64,000 nucleotides of DNA from positions 33,043,097-33,107,096 of the forward strand of contig NC_077242.1 in the NCBI RefSeq assembly GCF_947179165.1, given 5' to 3'. The notes beneath the pieces are model-generated. The model had not been told where the DNA came from, made no database searches, and saw only the letters and a list, made by a program, of their open reading frames with translations. The stretch is from Solanum dulcamara (taxonomy: Eukaryota > Streptophyta > Magnoliopsida > Solanales > Solanaceae). The translations under genes and the position numbers were made by a program. Positions 9,633 to 20,362 of the stretch are shown piece by piece. Position 1 is the stretch's first letter, and each line of letters begins with the position of its first letter.

Positions 9633-10684
9633 TCTTCACTTTTCTTCAGTGAATTAATTATCTACGGTGTTCCTCAATTATGTGGAGGTGTATATATGTA
9701 TATTATGATGCCTACGGAACCATATTTTCAGTCACTTGGAAAACTAAGAGAAACTTAAAGAGAAAACGCTATGGAACAGACCCATTTTTGGAGGGAACAG
9801 TTGTTAGTAATATTAGTATAACTTCTTGTGTATAACTTAGTTTTGGGTGATTAAATATGTTTTGGAAAGGTATTTCATAGGTATATAAATTTTATTTATA
9901 CTTTCAAATCTAGGTTTGCTTTTAGATTCGTGAAAAAGGGTGATGAGGTGTAGAGGAGGTACTGCCCAGATTTTGTTTTGGAAATCCTACACGGACAGCT
10001 GTGAGGATTTTGGGCATATATTTTCGTACAAAATTTCTGTAGGGGTAATTCAAAAATTTTTGCGACATTGATACACATGTCTATAACTTTCATTAAGGCC
10101 ACAAATCCTGTTCCCTTCCATTACCCCTTCGAAACTAAGCGACAATACAAGACAGTAGGCTGTCCAGAATTCACATTTTGATAGGTTTGGCGAGTTTTGG
10201 CCAATTTTGGGAAAGGTAAGGTTTTTAATTTCAATTTGAAGTTTATGGTGTTTTTATATGGTGTATTACACCCCTTCTATGCTGCTGTAAGTTTAAGAAT
10301 GTCGTAGAAATGCTCGACGTTCGAAATAAACTAAATTGGAATCGCTATAGTTAAATTGTCGTTAAAGGATAGTATTGTTCGTGTGAGGTGCTACTACAGG
10401 GGTGTGATTTGTTGTTTCAGGGCCTAAATATGCTCTAATATGGGTTAGGGTACTGCTGATTGAATTCACAGGACCCCTCATTGCGAATAATGAAAGGAGT
10501 TACAAAATAAAGCCTAGACGCCCTATTGTGCTACCGTATTTTTTAATAAGTCGTTTGGAGTTTATATTGTATATTGTTGGTGTGAATTTCTGCAGGTTGT
10601 TGTTGTTGGTTGGATATATGTCTAAGGTACCTATTGGAAATTTGGATAGGGTACATTATAAGGGAGGTGCTGCCCAATTTTCGT

Positions 10685-10792
10685 CGACTAAGGAAATAGA
10701 TTCCATTAATACTAAGATGTAACCTAGGGTGATGGAAACGACTAAGGAAATAGATTCCATTAATACTAAGATGTAACCTAGGGTGATGGAAA
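10685..10792 (+). repeat. Perfect 54-bp tandem duplication
   Basis: Two identical 54-bp units starting CGACTAAGGAAATAG, at 10685-10738 and 10739-10792. The 5' LTR has only one unit (near 2384-2437). With no differences between the units, this is a recent slippage or unequal-exchange product. Confidence 0.9.
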
Positions 10793-11587
10793 GTAAAATG
10801 GGCTAATATTCATACTACTTTCATGTTGAATAGGTTCAAAGGACGGCGAGGCAAGCAGGCTAAGGAATAATTCATACAAGGTATGTGAAGCTTTCTTTTG
10901 GCATGTTTTCGGCATAAGTATGTAAAGCATATCTTCTTTTCTTTTGGCATGTCTTAGTCTTAAGTGAATTGTGTATGTAAGGTAAGAATAATTTCTTTCA
11001 TAGAACCTCGAGTATGGTTCATCAATCTTATTCACTTCTAGATATTAGAACTCCTGCGATAGTTGAGTTATGGACTTATAAGTCTTCAATATGCTGAAAA
11101 TTAGTGTATGTAAAGCTATTTCTCCTTCTTTTGGCATGTATTACATATAATTTATGAATGGTTTATACATATGAAACATGGGAATAACTCCATTTGTGAA
11201 GTTTCGAGTATAATTTATAATTCTTATCCACTTTGTGATGGTAGAACTCCTGTAATGGTTGAGTTATTGCCGTTTAAGGCTTCTATATGATAAAAGGTAA
11301 TATATGTAGAGCCTATCGCTTCTTTTTTATGGGACGTCTTAATGTAAATAAAATAAGATATGATTTGAGTGTAGAGGTAGTTCCACTTGTAAGTTCCGAG
11401 TATAACTCGTGACTCAAGTTCACTCCTAAATGCTAAGGGCCTTAAAGTAGTTAAACTACGACCCTCGAGCCTTCTATAGGCTGAATAGTGATTGGATGTG
11501 TAAGCTCCTAAACCTAGGGGTTCTTGGGCATACTTAACGATAATGGTTGAGGGATATTTGATATGCTATTGAGTCCTACATGTACGT

Positions 11588-11945
11588 ATATGCATTATGA
11601 TATATATATGGATAGGGCCGGATGTACCTCGGCACATTTTGCTATGTAAGGATCGGGTCGTACGTTCCACAACAAATTATGCATTATACGGATTGGGCCA
11701 TCGTACCTCGGTATTATTATGCATTATACGGATCAGGCCGTCGTACCTCGGCATTATTAAGCATTATACTGATCGGGCCATCGTACCTCAGCATTATTAT
11801 GCATTATATAGATCAGACCATCCTACCTCAGCATTATTATATGATATATGGATCGGGCATCATTCCTCGGCATGATTATATGATACATGGATTGGGCCAT
11901 TATTCCTCGGTATGTACTTTTTATATACATGGATTGGGTTGTACA
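11588..11945 (+). repeat. Tandem array of ~40-bp units (A1 3' LTR)
   Basis: The same array as 3229-3590, with about eight imperfect units such as GCATTATACGGATCRGGCC followed by RTCGTACCTCGGCATTATT. Overlapping open frames across it are by-products of the period, not proteins. Confidence 0.85.
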
Positions 11946-12738
11946 TCCCACAGCGTTAATGGCATATATATACCTAGCATGATAGAATATGTGTTTGTAA
12001 CACCGAGTCCCCGAGTGGGCCAGATACGGTATGTGATAGTGGTATACATGACTTTATTTTGTAAGGTGCAGGTACAATACCCTATTAAATGTTATACTTA
12101 GTTTCCTGCATCCTTGGTTCAGTTGTTATCTTAGTTATGTTGTGCTTATATACTCAATACATATATCGTACTAACCGCCCTTTCTTCGGGGGGCTATGTT
12201 TCATGCCCGCAGGTACAGATGTTCATTTCGGAGATCCGCCAGCTTAGGATTTCTGCTCAGCTATGTAGGAAGTTCTTCACTATTTTAGAGCCTAACTTTT
12301 GAGTACTGCTCCTCCGATGTATATATTTGTTTATACAGGGGTACGGCGGGGGCCCTGTCTCGCTATATGTTGTTGTTCTTATTCTTAGAGGTCTGTAGAC
12401 ATATGTGTGTGAGTTGTTTAGGAGTTTATTTTGGTTATGCCTATGCGATATGTTATAAAAGCTATTATGTTGTGGAAGCCTTATCGGCTGGCTTTCCCTT
12501 TCATGACATGATGTAAATGAAAAAGGCCACACATGTATAAATATTTTATCACCAACTGGGTTCATATGTTTGGTTCCTATATCTAGGAGGCTATATGAAC
12601 ATGAAAACGTTTTAACCCATTGAGGTTTTTGTGAGCAGTATCACGTTATACATAGTCCAATTTGACTGTAGTCGACAGTTAAGTAAATCGGGGTCCAGGT
12701 CGGACCCCTATCGTGGCCTCTGGGGTTGGGTCGTGACA

Positions 12739-13191
12739 TTATCCTAGGTGTGTATTGATGCATTAAGATAAGGCAATAGCCTATGCTTTTAAGCAACTTA
12801 GGGTGCATGAATAGAACTATCCAACCATGATTTCTAGCTAGCGAAAGTTGTGTTTGCATTAAAAATTTAGAGACAATATATTTATGGTGTCTATGTGGAT
12901 GTGTTCACCGACTATAAGAGTTTAAAATATCTATTTAAGCAAAATGATTTGAACCTTCGACAAAGGATATTTCTTGAATTATTAAAGTACTATGAAATGA
13001 GTATGTTGTACCATCCAAGCAATGCTAATATAGTTGAGGATGCACTAAGTAGATTGTTCATGAGTAGTGTTGCACATGTTGGGGAGGATAAGAAAGAATT
13101 GATCAAAGACGTTCATAGATTGGCATGTTTAGGTGTGCGGTTGGTTGACTCCGATGGTGGAGGTATTCTTGTTCATAATGGTTCGGAATAG
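12739..13191 (+). pseudogene. Z2 RNase H domain, truncated
   Basis: The first ~155 bases correspond to the IGLGCVLMQ...YAS stretch of gypsy RNase H, but contain several stops and a frame change. From 12895 the frame opens: MDVFTDYKSLKYLFKQ, then LNLRQR and an AD/EDALSRL-like end (VEDALSRL). The acidic residue in FTDYK is kept. The open stretch ends at an amber stop after HNGSE at about 13189. The enzyme would degrade the RNA strand of the RNA-DNA hybrid. The N-terminal catalytic Asp (YCDAS region) lies upstream of the junction and is lost. Confidence 0.85.
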
Positions 13192-13515
13192 TCTCTTGTG
13201 GCGGATGTTAAGGCCAAAAAAGAACATGATCCGATGTTGATTGAGTTGAAAAAGACAATTGCTAAAAACGCCATTGAGGCTTTCTCCCGAGGGGGAGATG
13301 GTGTGTTTCGTTATCAAGGTCGGTTTTGTGTACCTAATATTGATAGGTTGAGATATTTGATATTGAATGAGGCCCATAGTTTCGAATATTCAATTCATCT
13401 GGGTTTCATCAAGATGTATCATTATCTGAAGGAAGTGTATTGGTGGAATGGCATGAAGAAGGAAATAGAAGAGTTTCTTTCTAGATGTCCAAATTGCCAA
13501 CAAGTTAAAGTTTAG
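13192..13515 (+). pseudogene. Z2 integrase zinc (HHCC) domain
   Basis: The open frame from 13198 carries the linker (ADVKAKKEHDP) and the zinc domain: NEAHSFEYSIHLG, KMYHYLKEVYWWNGMKK and CPNCQQ. The two His and two Cys are present. The frame ends at amber TAG 13513-13515, within VKV*HQ. Element E has the identical stop in the identical context at 54716-54718, whereas D reads VKVEHQ and Z1 reads VKAEPQ. The change from a Glu codon to TAG needs a G-to-T transversion, so a shared origin is more likely than coincidence. Confidence 0.88.
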
Positions 13516-14232
13516 CATCAAATATCGGGAGGTCTAGCCCAAGGCATTGAAATTCCTTCTTAGAAGTGGGATGATGTGAATATGGGATTTGTAACGGGTT
13601 TCCCTCGTACTAAGAATCAACATCATTTCATTTGGGTTGTTGTAGATCAAATGGCCAAGTTGGGTCATTTTCTACTGGTTAAGACTTTCTATGGTGCCAA
13701 AAATTATGCTAAGTTGTATGTTCGTGAGTTGGTAAGACTTTATGGTGTGCCCTTGTCCATCATATCGGATAGAGGTACATAATTCACTTTACACTTTTGG
13801 AAGTCATTTCAAAAGAGTCTCGATACAAAGGTTAAGTTGAGTATTGCTTTCCATCATCAAACCAACAGTCAAGGCAAAAGAACGATCTAAACTTTAGAGG
13901 ATATGTTAAGGGTGTGTGTTATTGATTTTAAAGGGAGTTGGGATGAACATTTTCCATTAATTAAGTTTTCCTATAATAATAGTTATCACTCAGCATCCAA
14001 ATGGCTCTGTTCGAAGCATTGTATGGGTGGACATATATATCCCCTATGGGTTATTTTGAAGTAGGTGAGATGGTCTTGATTGGTCCATATTGTGTAATAG
14101 ATGCTATAGAGAAGGTAAGACTCATATGGGAGAGGTTGAATGGCTCAAAGTCATCAAAAGTCCAATTCGGATGTTAGGAAATAAGAGCTTGAATTTGAAA
14201 TAGATGATTGGGTCTATTTAAAGGTTTCACCC
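13516..14232 (+). pseudogene. Z2 integrase core, inactive
   Basis: The core continues past the amber stop. There is a second stop in PS*KWDD at about 13561. The first catalytic Asp is replaced (NMGFVTG instead of NMDFV). The second is present in ISDRGT, which is followed by a stop where Gln is expected (about 13781). The catalytic Glu is Lys (QGKRTI). Downstream, SYNNSYHS is followed by a frameshift near 13995. The protein could not integrate DNA even if the stops were read through. Confidence 0.88.
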
Positions 14233-14631
14233 ATGAAGGGTGTAATGCTTTTCGGCAAGAAAGGAAAATTAAGTTCAAGATATGTTGGACCTTACAAGGT
14301 ATTGAGGAGTGTTGGCAAAGTGGTTTATGAATTAGATTTTCCACTTGAGTTAGATATGGTTCACTCGCTGTTTCATGTGTCTATGTTAAGAATGTTTGTG
14401 GGTGATCCACATTCCGTTGTCCCTTTCAAAGATGTGAGTGTTGAGGAGAATTTGACTTATGAAGAACTTCTGGTGAAAATCTTAGACCGGCAAGTTAATA
14501 AGTTAAGGAACAAAGAAGATGTGTCCGTCAAAGTATTAGGGAGGAATCCACGAGTAGAAAGGGCTACTTAGGAGGCAGAGGCGGATATGATGAAACAATA
14601 CCCGTACCTCTTTCCCTCTACTCAAGCCTAA
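14233..14631 (+). pseudogene. Z2 polyprotein C-terminal tail (chromodomain-like region)
   Basis: Open for 112 residues from MKGVMLFGKKGKLS. It shows the conserved tail blocks: RYVGPYKVL, VYELDFP, HSLFHVSMLRMF, then LTYEELLVKILDRQVNKLRNK and VSVKVLGRNPRVERAT. A stop at 14569 replaces the expected Trp (ATW to AT*). The frame then continues as EAEADMMKQYPYLFPSTQA to TAA 14629-14631. In Tekay/Del chromoviruses this region carries a chromodomain that directs insertion to marked chromatin. That role here is by family analogy. Confidence 0.85.
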
Positions 14632-14867
14632 AGTAGTTAGTTATCCTTATTCAAGTTAATTGAAATCTTACGTATTCAGTTCCTCCTATATTATTCATAT
14701 GCATGCATGTTCATGAAAAGGTTGATTTTAAAGTCATGATTTTATGTTAAGTAGAAGTTTTCAAGTTTCATGTATTTTTAGATATCATCATGTTCATGTT
14801 GGGTTGCTAGTCCTCTTTCTGTTTCCTTCCTATGATAATTCAATCTCATTTTAGGATGAATATTTCC
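14632..14867 (+). other. Z2 3' untranslated region
   Basis: Between the polyprotein stop and the polypurine tract. AT-rich, no open frame of note. The end contains TTTTAGGATGAATATTTCC, the counterpart of the ATTTGAGGACRAATRTT context in D and E. Confidence 0.7.
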
Positions 14868-14880
14868 AAAGGGGAGATAT
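14868..14880 (+). promoter_or_regulatory. Z2 polypurine tract
   Basis: AAAGGGGAGATAT directly before the LTR start TGTAAGACCTC. Confidence 0.88.
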
Positions 14881-16040
14881 TGTAAGACCTCGTTAGTAGA
14901 AAAGTTGGAACCAAGTGGAGAATTCTCAAAAATATTGCTTTGGCCCATGTGAATAAGTCACTATACGGCTCGTAGAACTTTCTAAGGCTGGTAAAGTTGA
15001 GTCGTAGAGTGAACCCTCGGGCAAAATGAGTTTTTACCCTCAGAAGAGGTTCTACGGGTATCACCCTATTGATGGGTCATAAGAACCCCTCGTAAACCAG
15101 AGTACAAAGGCCCTGTTCACAGAATTCCTCAACGCTAAGTCTAGACTTTCCAGGACGGGTTGTAGAAGTTGTTTCGGGTTGTAAGAACGACTCATTACAA
15201 AACTTCAGAGACTCTCCAATTGTAGGTTTTTGGGACCTGCAAGACGAGCCCAAAGGACGAACCGTAGACTAGGTGATGGGTAGTAAACATGACCCATTCC
15301 CAAACTTCAGAGACTCCATTTTTGGGACTTTTTTCAGATCTGTAGGACTAGTCATCTAAACGACTCGTCATTCCTTAGACGTCCCATAGAAAGTGATCCA
15401 TAGGATCAAAATTTGAAGTTTAATGAGGGGAAATTATATCTTTTCCAAACTTCAGTTCAATTAACCTAGACACTTTTCTTTTCCATGTTCAAAGTCTATA
15501 AATATTCAATTCTTCAAATTCCCCTCATATTCAATTCATTCTCTCAAAATATCCCCAAGTAAGAACTCTCAAAGTCTCTCAAGGTTACTCTCCAAATTTA
15601 AACTAGGGTTTTTATATTTCTTCAAAGGTTCCTATTCAATTATTAGTGAATTCAAGCATGTTATGTGGGTATTGATTCATGGGCCCTTTCATCATGAAGT
15701 CCCAAAGATTTCTCAAGTCTTTATTCAATTTTAAATTAAATTATGAACCCTATTTTGAAGAATTGCATTGGCCTGATTTAATTCCATTTTTAGATGTCAT
15801 TAATGATCATTATATGCATGTTCTCATATAAATTGCATGATTTTTAGTTGAATTTGGAATGCCCATGCATAAAGCTATTCTCAAGCTATGATTATGAGTT
15901 AAAGATGATTTTATTAGTTGATCATGAGTTAAATGATTTTCAATGAAAGTTTTATGAGTAAAAGGTGATATTATGATTTTGAAAGATAAAATTATGATGA
16001 TCAAATTTAAGATCAAAGATGTTATTATAGTGGCATAAGT
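14881..16040 (+). repeat. Z2 3' LTR, first segment
   Basis: Starts TGTAAGACCTC after the polypurine tract and is rich in GACTCGT/ACGAGTC-like words, as is the E LTR. It is broken at 16040 by element D. The last five bases, TAAGT (16036-16040), are the left copy of the target duplication. Confidence 0.88.
16036..16040 (+). repeat. Target-site duplication TAAGT, left copy of D
   Basis: TAAGT immediately before TGTCACGATCC. The identical TAAGT is at 24892-24896. Confidence 0.92.
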
Positions 16041-18062
16041 TGTCACGATCCGACCTAGGGCCTAGTCGTAACAGTGATTGAAACCCCGAGGGGTTCTAAC
16101 CAAGCCTTTTGTACATATCATAAGCATACATAAGGTAAAGCAAAAGAGAAAACATCATAAGAGAGTCTAAACCATGAATAGAAATTTTAGAACAGCACAT
16201 GACAACATAAACTCAAAACATTTGTCCAACTAGATGCCTCTACTCATGAATATGGGAGGGGGGGATAAGACATGTCCCTAGCTCACCCTCAATATGAAAC
16301 ATAGCAAAAGTCGTTAAAAATAATAACTAACTTGATAACTAGTCCCTGACAAATGAGGACTCACCATAAACACCGCTGGATAGGAAAGCTTAACTAGCCA
16401 CATAGATGAGCATGATCTTCGACCTCAACCCTTACATTATGAGATAATGTAGGCTAAAAGTATGAATTAGTATGTTGGAATATACTAAGTATGAAGGCGT
16501 GACATGCAACATAAATATGAGGTACGTAAAGACATGAGAAAAGCATATTGACCAAAGTATTTAAAAAGCATAATTTAAAATCATAGCATACATAAGAGAT
16601 CATACATATGTGGGATAGGCACCATAACCGATAATAAGACCATGCAAGCTATAACATGGAATCCCATTGTCTCTCTATACAACGAAGAAAAAGGAGAATC
16701 TACTTGCCATGGTAGACTCTACCCCGCTAAGTGGGCCATACATATGCTATATGTGGATTCAATAGCTAGGTCATGAAGGCAACCTATAGTAGTACTTAGT
16801 TTATGGGACATGAGGCTGCTACTAAGGCTTTAGGTAGGGACCTCACCTCAAGCCCACTCGGTGCTAAGTCAGATCCCAAGAAATACATGCATAGCATAGA
16901 AATTATAACTACATATATCATAGTCATGATCATAGGTTTGAAATTATAGAGTAGCTCATTTTCATAACATACTTGTAATGTGAGAGTTGTCCTTTTCATC
17001 ATTACAATCATATTTTCATAATTCATATTGTTAGGCCTTAGGTCACCACATAGGGACCTAAGTCACCTCTTTTAGGCCTTAGGTCACCACATAGGGCCCT
17101 AAGTCACCTTACTTCATAACCTGCATAAAATTTATACCTTGAACTTAGAGTAGAATTCAATTGCATAATCAATTAACTTTGAAAAGCATGTAATTGACTT
17201 GAAAACATGCATGATCATAAACTTTATATCAACTCATACATAATTCATATAGATAATATCCCTTGAAAGTATAATTCGAAATACTCACAATTTACATCAT
17301 AAACCCTAGAGATCAACTTAGGGGAATTCATGGGAAAAACTCTTCAATTTAATGCAATAACCATCAATTTATATTAAAATAGACTAATGATCATACTAGA
17401 ATCATAATTCATGCAATAGGAATAGAGATCATAAAACTCATAAAATACTATACTTTAATTTGATAGAAAACCTTGAAAAATTGATTGGGCTTCATAGATG
17501 AAAGGATCCATGAATAATACCCACATACCTTAAGTGAGAACACCAAATAATTTGAAAGAACTTGAGAGTTTTGATGGAGAGCTTGAGTGAATTTACCTGA
17601 AGTCTTCAATGAAGTCCTTGAGAGTCTTTTGTAGAGAGAAAAATATTTGAGTAGGCGAATTGTAGAAGAATGAATAGAATTAGGGGTTTGGGTTAATTTA
17701 TAGAGTTGAATTAGGTCCTTAAAACGTCTAGGTTCATTAGCTAACAATTAGGAAAAAGTCTAAAGTGCCCATGCTAAAAATTAAATTCGGTCAGAAAATT
17801 ATCACCAAGTCCACGATGCAGAGGCAAGCAAGTCCACGATGAGGACTTGTCGCGCACCTTACTGATTTGCGCATTCCTTGAGAAATATCTTTCGATCTAC
17901 GTATCCTAAAAATCTACCAAAACTACTTTCTTGCAGGTTTTGACCTCTTGATCAATATTCCGAACTCAGATTTTTGAAACAGATTAAGGATAATGTGTTA
18001 CATCAACGGCCTAATCCCAAGGCATTCTTAAGGCACTTATGAGTATTTTGAGGGATATTACA
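16041..18062 (-). repeat. D 3' LTR
   Basis: Runs from TGTCACGATCC to GATATTACA (plus strand), 2022 bp. It contains a duplicated 40-bp unit at 17032-17109 (TAGGCCTTAGGTCACCACAT...), each with a perfect 8-bp inverted repeat CTTAGGTC...GACCTAAG in the first unit. The open frame at 17448-17747 has no recognisable domain and is LTR sequence. Confidence 0.92.
17032..17109 (-). repeat. Duplicated 40-bp unit with inverted repeat in D 3' LTR
   Basis: Two units with period 40: TAGGCCTTAGGTCACCACAT followed by AGGGACCTAAGTCACC or AGGGCCCTAAGTCACC. In the D 5' LTR only the start of one unit survives (near 24060-24085), because a deletion removed the rest. Confidence 0.85.
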
Positions 18063-18078
18063 ATACCTCCCCCTTGGT
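18063..18078 (-). promoter_or_regulatory. D polypurine tract
   Basis: The reverse strand reads ACCAAGGGGGAGGTAT directly before LTR start TGTAATATCCC, preceded by ATTTGAGGACGAATGTT. Confidence 0.9.
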
Positions 18079-18299
18079 AACATTCGTCCTCAAATGAGAT
18101 CCAACTAATATAGGAAGGACATGGAAAAAGGACTTAGAAACCTAACATGGACATGAGGACACTTTGAAAAATGCATAGAACATGTAAACTTCATACTTAT
18201 CATAACACATAGTGCTTGAGAAAAATCATTTTCATAAATCATGCATGCATATGAATGAGATATGGAACTAAAACGTAGGAGTTTAATCGATTTGATCAT

Positions 18300-18746
18300 G
18301 AATAACTTAGTACCTTTTGGCTCGAGTGAAAGGAAAGAGATACGGATAATGCTTCATCATGTCTGATTCCTCTTCCCACGTAGCACTCTCTACTTGTTGA
18401 TTCCTCCATAAAGTTTTAGTGGATGCAACGTCTTTATTTCTTAACCTCTTCACTTACCGCTCTAAAATCTCAATTGGGACATCCTCATAAGTCAAATTCT
18501 CTTCAATACTTACATTCTCCATTGCAAAATAGAATTTGGATCACCTACAAACTTCTTCAACATTGACACGTGAAATACCGAATGAACCAAAGCCAACTCA
18601 AGTGGCAAGTCTAACTCATATGCTACTTTTCCAATGCACTTCAATATCCTATAGGGTCTTATATATCTAGGGCTCAACTTTCCTTTCTTACCCAACCACA
18701 TTACCCCTTTAATAGGTGAAATCTTCAAATACACCGTATCATCCAC
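18300..18746 (-). pseudogene. D polyprotein C-terminal tail (chromodomain-like region)
   Basis: The clean part is 18510-18746: KGVMWLGKKGKLSPRYIRPY, VAYELDLPLELALVHSVFHV and SMLKKFVGDPNS. After QWRM a stop breaks the frame, and the remaining tail down to about 18300 (LTYED..., VKRLRNK-like, PYLFPF-like) is recognisable only with several stops. The organisation matches Z2 and E. It would aid chromatin targeting of integrase in the chromovirus clade. Confidence 0.82.
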
Positions 18747-19440
18747 ATCAAATTCAATCTCTCTTCTCCTACTTTCTCCATTACATCAACTACCAAATCT
18801 GCAACAATCAATGCCATCTCACCTACTTCAAACCACCCCACTGGAGACCTACATCTTCTCCTGTACAAGGCTTTAAAAAGAGCTATTTGGATGCTAGAGT
18901 GATAACTATTAATGTAGGCGAACTCAATCAATGGCAAATGGTCATCCCAACTTCCTCTAAGATCAATCACACATGCCCTTAACATATCCTCCAAGGTTTG
19001 AATTGTTCTTTTGGCTTGTCCATCAGTTTGAGGAAGGAAAGCAGTACTTAGCTCGACTTTAGTGCCAAGACCTCTCTGAAATGACTTCCAAAAATATGAA
19101 CTAAATTGAGTACCTCTATCTGATATAATCGACAAAGAAACACCATGAAGTTTCACAAGTTAATGAATGTACAACTTAGCATAGTCTTTGGCAATAAGAA
19201 GTCTTGACCGCTAGAAAATGTGCTGATTTGGTCGTTCGATCATCCACAATGACCTAAATATAATCATGTTGTATTCTAGTACGAGGCAAACCCGTGACAA
19301 GGTCCATATTCACATCTTCCCACTTCCATGTACGAATTTTGATTTCTTGAGCTAGACCTTCCAGCCTTTGATGTTCAACTTTCACTTCTTGACAACTAGG
19401 ACACTTAGCCACGAACTCCACTATGTCCTTCTTCATGCCA
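18725..19440 (-). pseudogene. D integrase core, inactive
   Basis: Reading right to left, the core starts in KCPSCQEVKVEHQ (the Glu that is a stop in Z2 and E is intact here), then NMDLVTGLPRT (first Asp kept), HGVSLSIISDRGTQFSSYFW (second Asp kept), and QAKRTIQTL where the catalytic Glu is Lys. FAYINSYHSSIQ and RCRSPVGWFEVGEM follow. Stops separate 19254-19436 from 18725-19156. The Glu-to-Lys change alone should abolish DNA joining. Z2 has the same Glu-to-Lys change. Confidence 0.9.
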
Positions 19441-20297
19441 TTCCATCAATACACTTCCCTCAATTCATAATACATCTTGGTGGATTTTGGATGAATTGAA
19501 TACCAAAAACTATGGGCCTCATTCAATATCAACTTTCTTAATCCATCAACATTTGAAATACACAAATGATCTTGGTAATGTAGTACCCCATTTTCTCCTA
19601 GGAAGAAAGCCTCAATGGATATTTTTGCAACCGACTTCTTCAATTCGACCAAAATTGAATCATTGTCTTGTTTGGCCTTAACGTCTGCCGCAAGAGACGA
19701 TTCTGAACCATTATGTATAAGAACGCCTGGATCATTGGAATCAACCAAACGCATACCTAAACATGAAAATATATGGACCTCTTTAACCAATTCCCTTTTA
19801 CCTTCCTCAACATGTGCAACACTACCCATAGACAACCGACTAAGAGCATCAGCTATAATATTCGACTTACCCATATGGTACAATACGCTCATATCATAGT
19901 CTTTTAGGAGTTCAAGCCACCTCATTTGCCTAAGGTTTAAGTCTTTTTGACTAAACACATATTGTAAGTTTTTGTGGTCGGTAAATACATCAACATACAC
20001 CTTATAGAGATAATGATGCAAAATTTTCAACGCAAACACAACCGCTGCAAGTTCAAGATCATGGGTTGGATAGTTCCTTTCATGCACTTTAAGTTTTCTA
20101 GAGGCATATTCTATAACCATACCATGTTGCATCAAGACACAACCCAAACCAATATGTGAAGCATCACAATAAACAACAAACCCATATGAACCTTTGAATA
20201 ATGTTAAAATAGGAGACGACGTAAGACTATTCTTCAATATTTGGAAACTTTTCTCGCATAATTCCGACCATTGGAATTTTCCCTTCTTTTGTGTCAA
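19441..20297 (-). pseudogene. D RNase H and integrase zinc domain
   Basis: The longest open frame in the window, 283 residues. It starts TQKKGKFQWSELCE (end of the RT connection), then RNase H: VVYCDASHIGLGCVLMQ, ERNYPTHDLELAAVVFALK, VDVFTDHKNLQYVF, and SNIIADALSRLSMGSV. The acidic residues D, E, D, D are all present, so this domain looks chemically complete. A linker (DVKAKQDNDS) leads to the zinc domain with NEAHSFWYSIHPKSTKMYYELREVY. There TGG has become TGA (Y*WNGMKK), separating it from the CPSC pair. Confidence 0.92.
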
Positions 20298-20362
20298 CTT
20301 AGTTAAAGGCGAAGTAATAGATAAGAACCCTTCAACAAAATTTCTGTAGTATCCGGCTAAGC

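Larger units (their letters stand above)
984..12738 (+). mobile_element. A1: non-autonomous-looking family A LTR retrotransposon, disrupted
   Basis: The layout is 5'-truncated LTR, tRNA-Met primer site, 1.0-kb interior, polypurine tract, and a 3' LTR interrupted by a reverse solo LTR. The two A1 LTRs align along about 3.4 kb and look close to 95% identical in the stretch around 1232-1330 versus 9576-9670. No gag or pol domain can be read in the interior, so mobility would have needed proteins from a relative. The right end is the canonical ...GTCGTGACA, and Z2 RNase H starts at the next base, so A1 probably inserted into Z2. The left target duplication cannot be checked because the 5' LTR start is missing. 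Confidence 0.85.
9246..12738 (+). repeat. A1 3' LTR, second segment
   Basis: Continues the LTR begun at 5384 and aligns with 984-4379 base by base from about 9342. It ends in GGGTCGTGACA at 12738. It contains a CACGTG at 9354-9359, a TATA-like box at about 9515-9528, an AGGTAAGT donor at 9625-9632, a perfect 54-bp duplication at 10685-10792, and a 40-bp array at 11588-11945. The twin inverted repeat is decayed here (TCAATAC...GTACTAA near 12155-12175). Confidence 0.88.

Noticed and set aside
11622..12101. A 159-codon open frame rich in Tyr and Ile
   Set aside because: It is a translation of the 40-bp array. The matching frame in the A1 5' LTR is differently broken and no domain is recognisable.
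12739..14631. Ty1/copia origin for the pol remnants
   Set aside because: Integrase lies after RT/RNase H, and the wording (FTDHK, ILDRQVKRLRNK) is Ty3/gypsy; copia elements place integrase before RT.
1..14631. Z1 and Z2 as two halves of one element split by A1
   Set aside because: Z1 already contains integrase and tail while Z2 restarts at RNase H, so the parts overlap in content instead of continuing each other.
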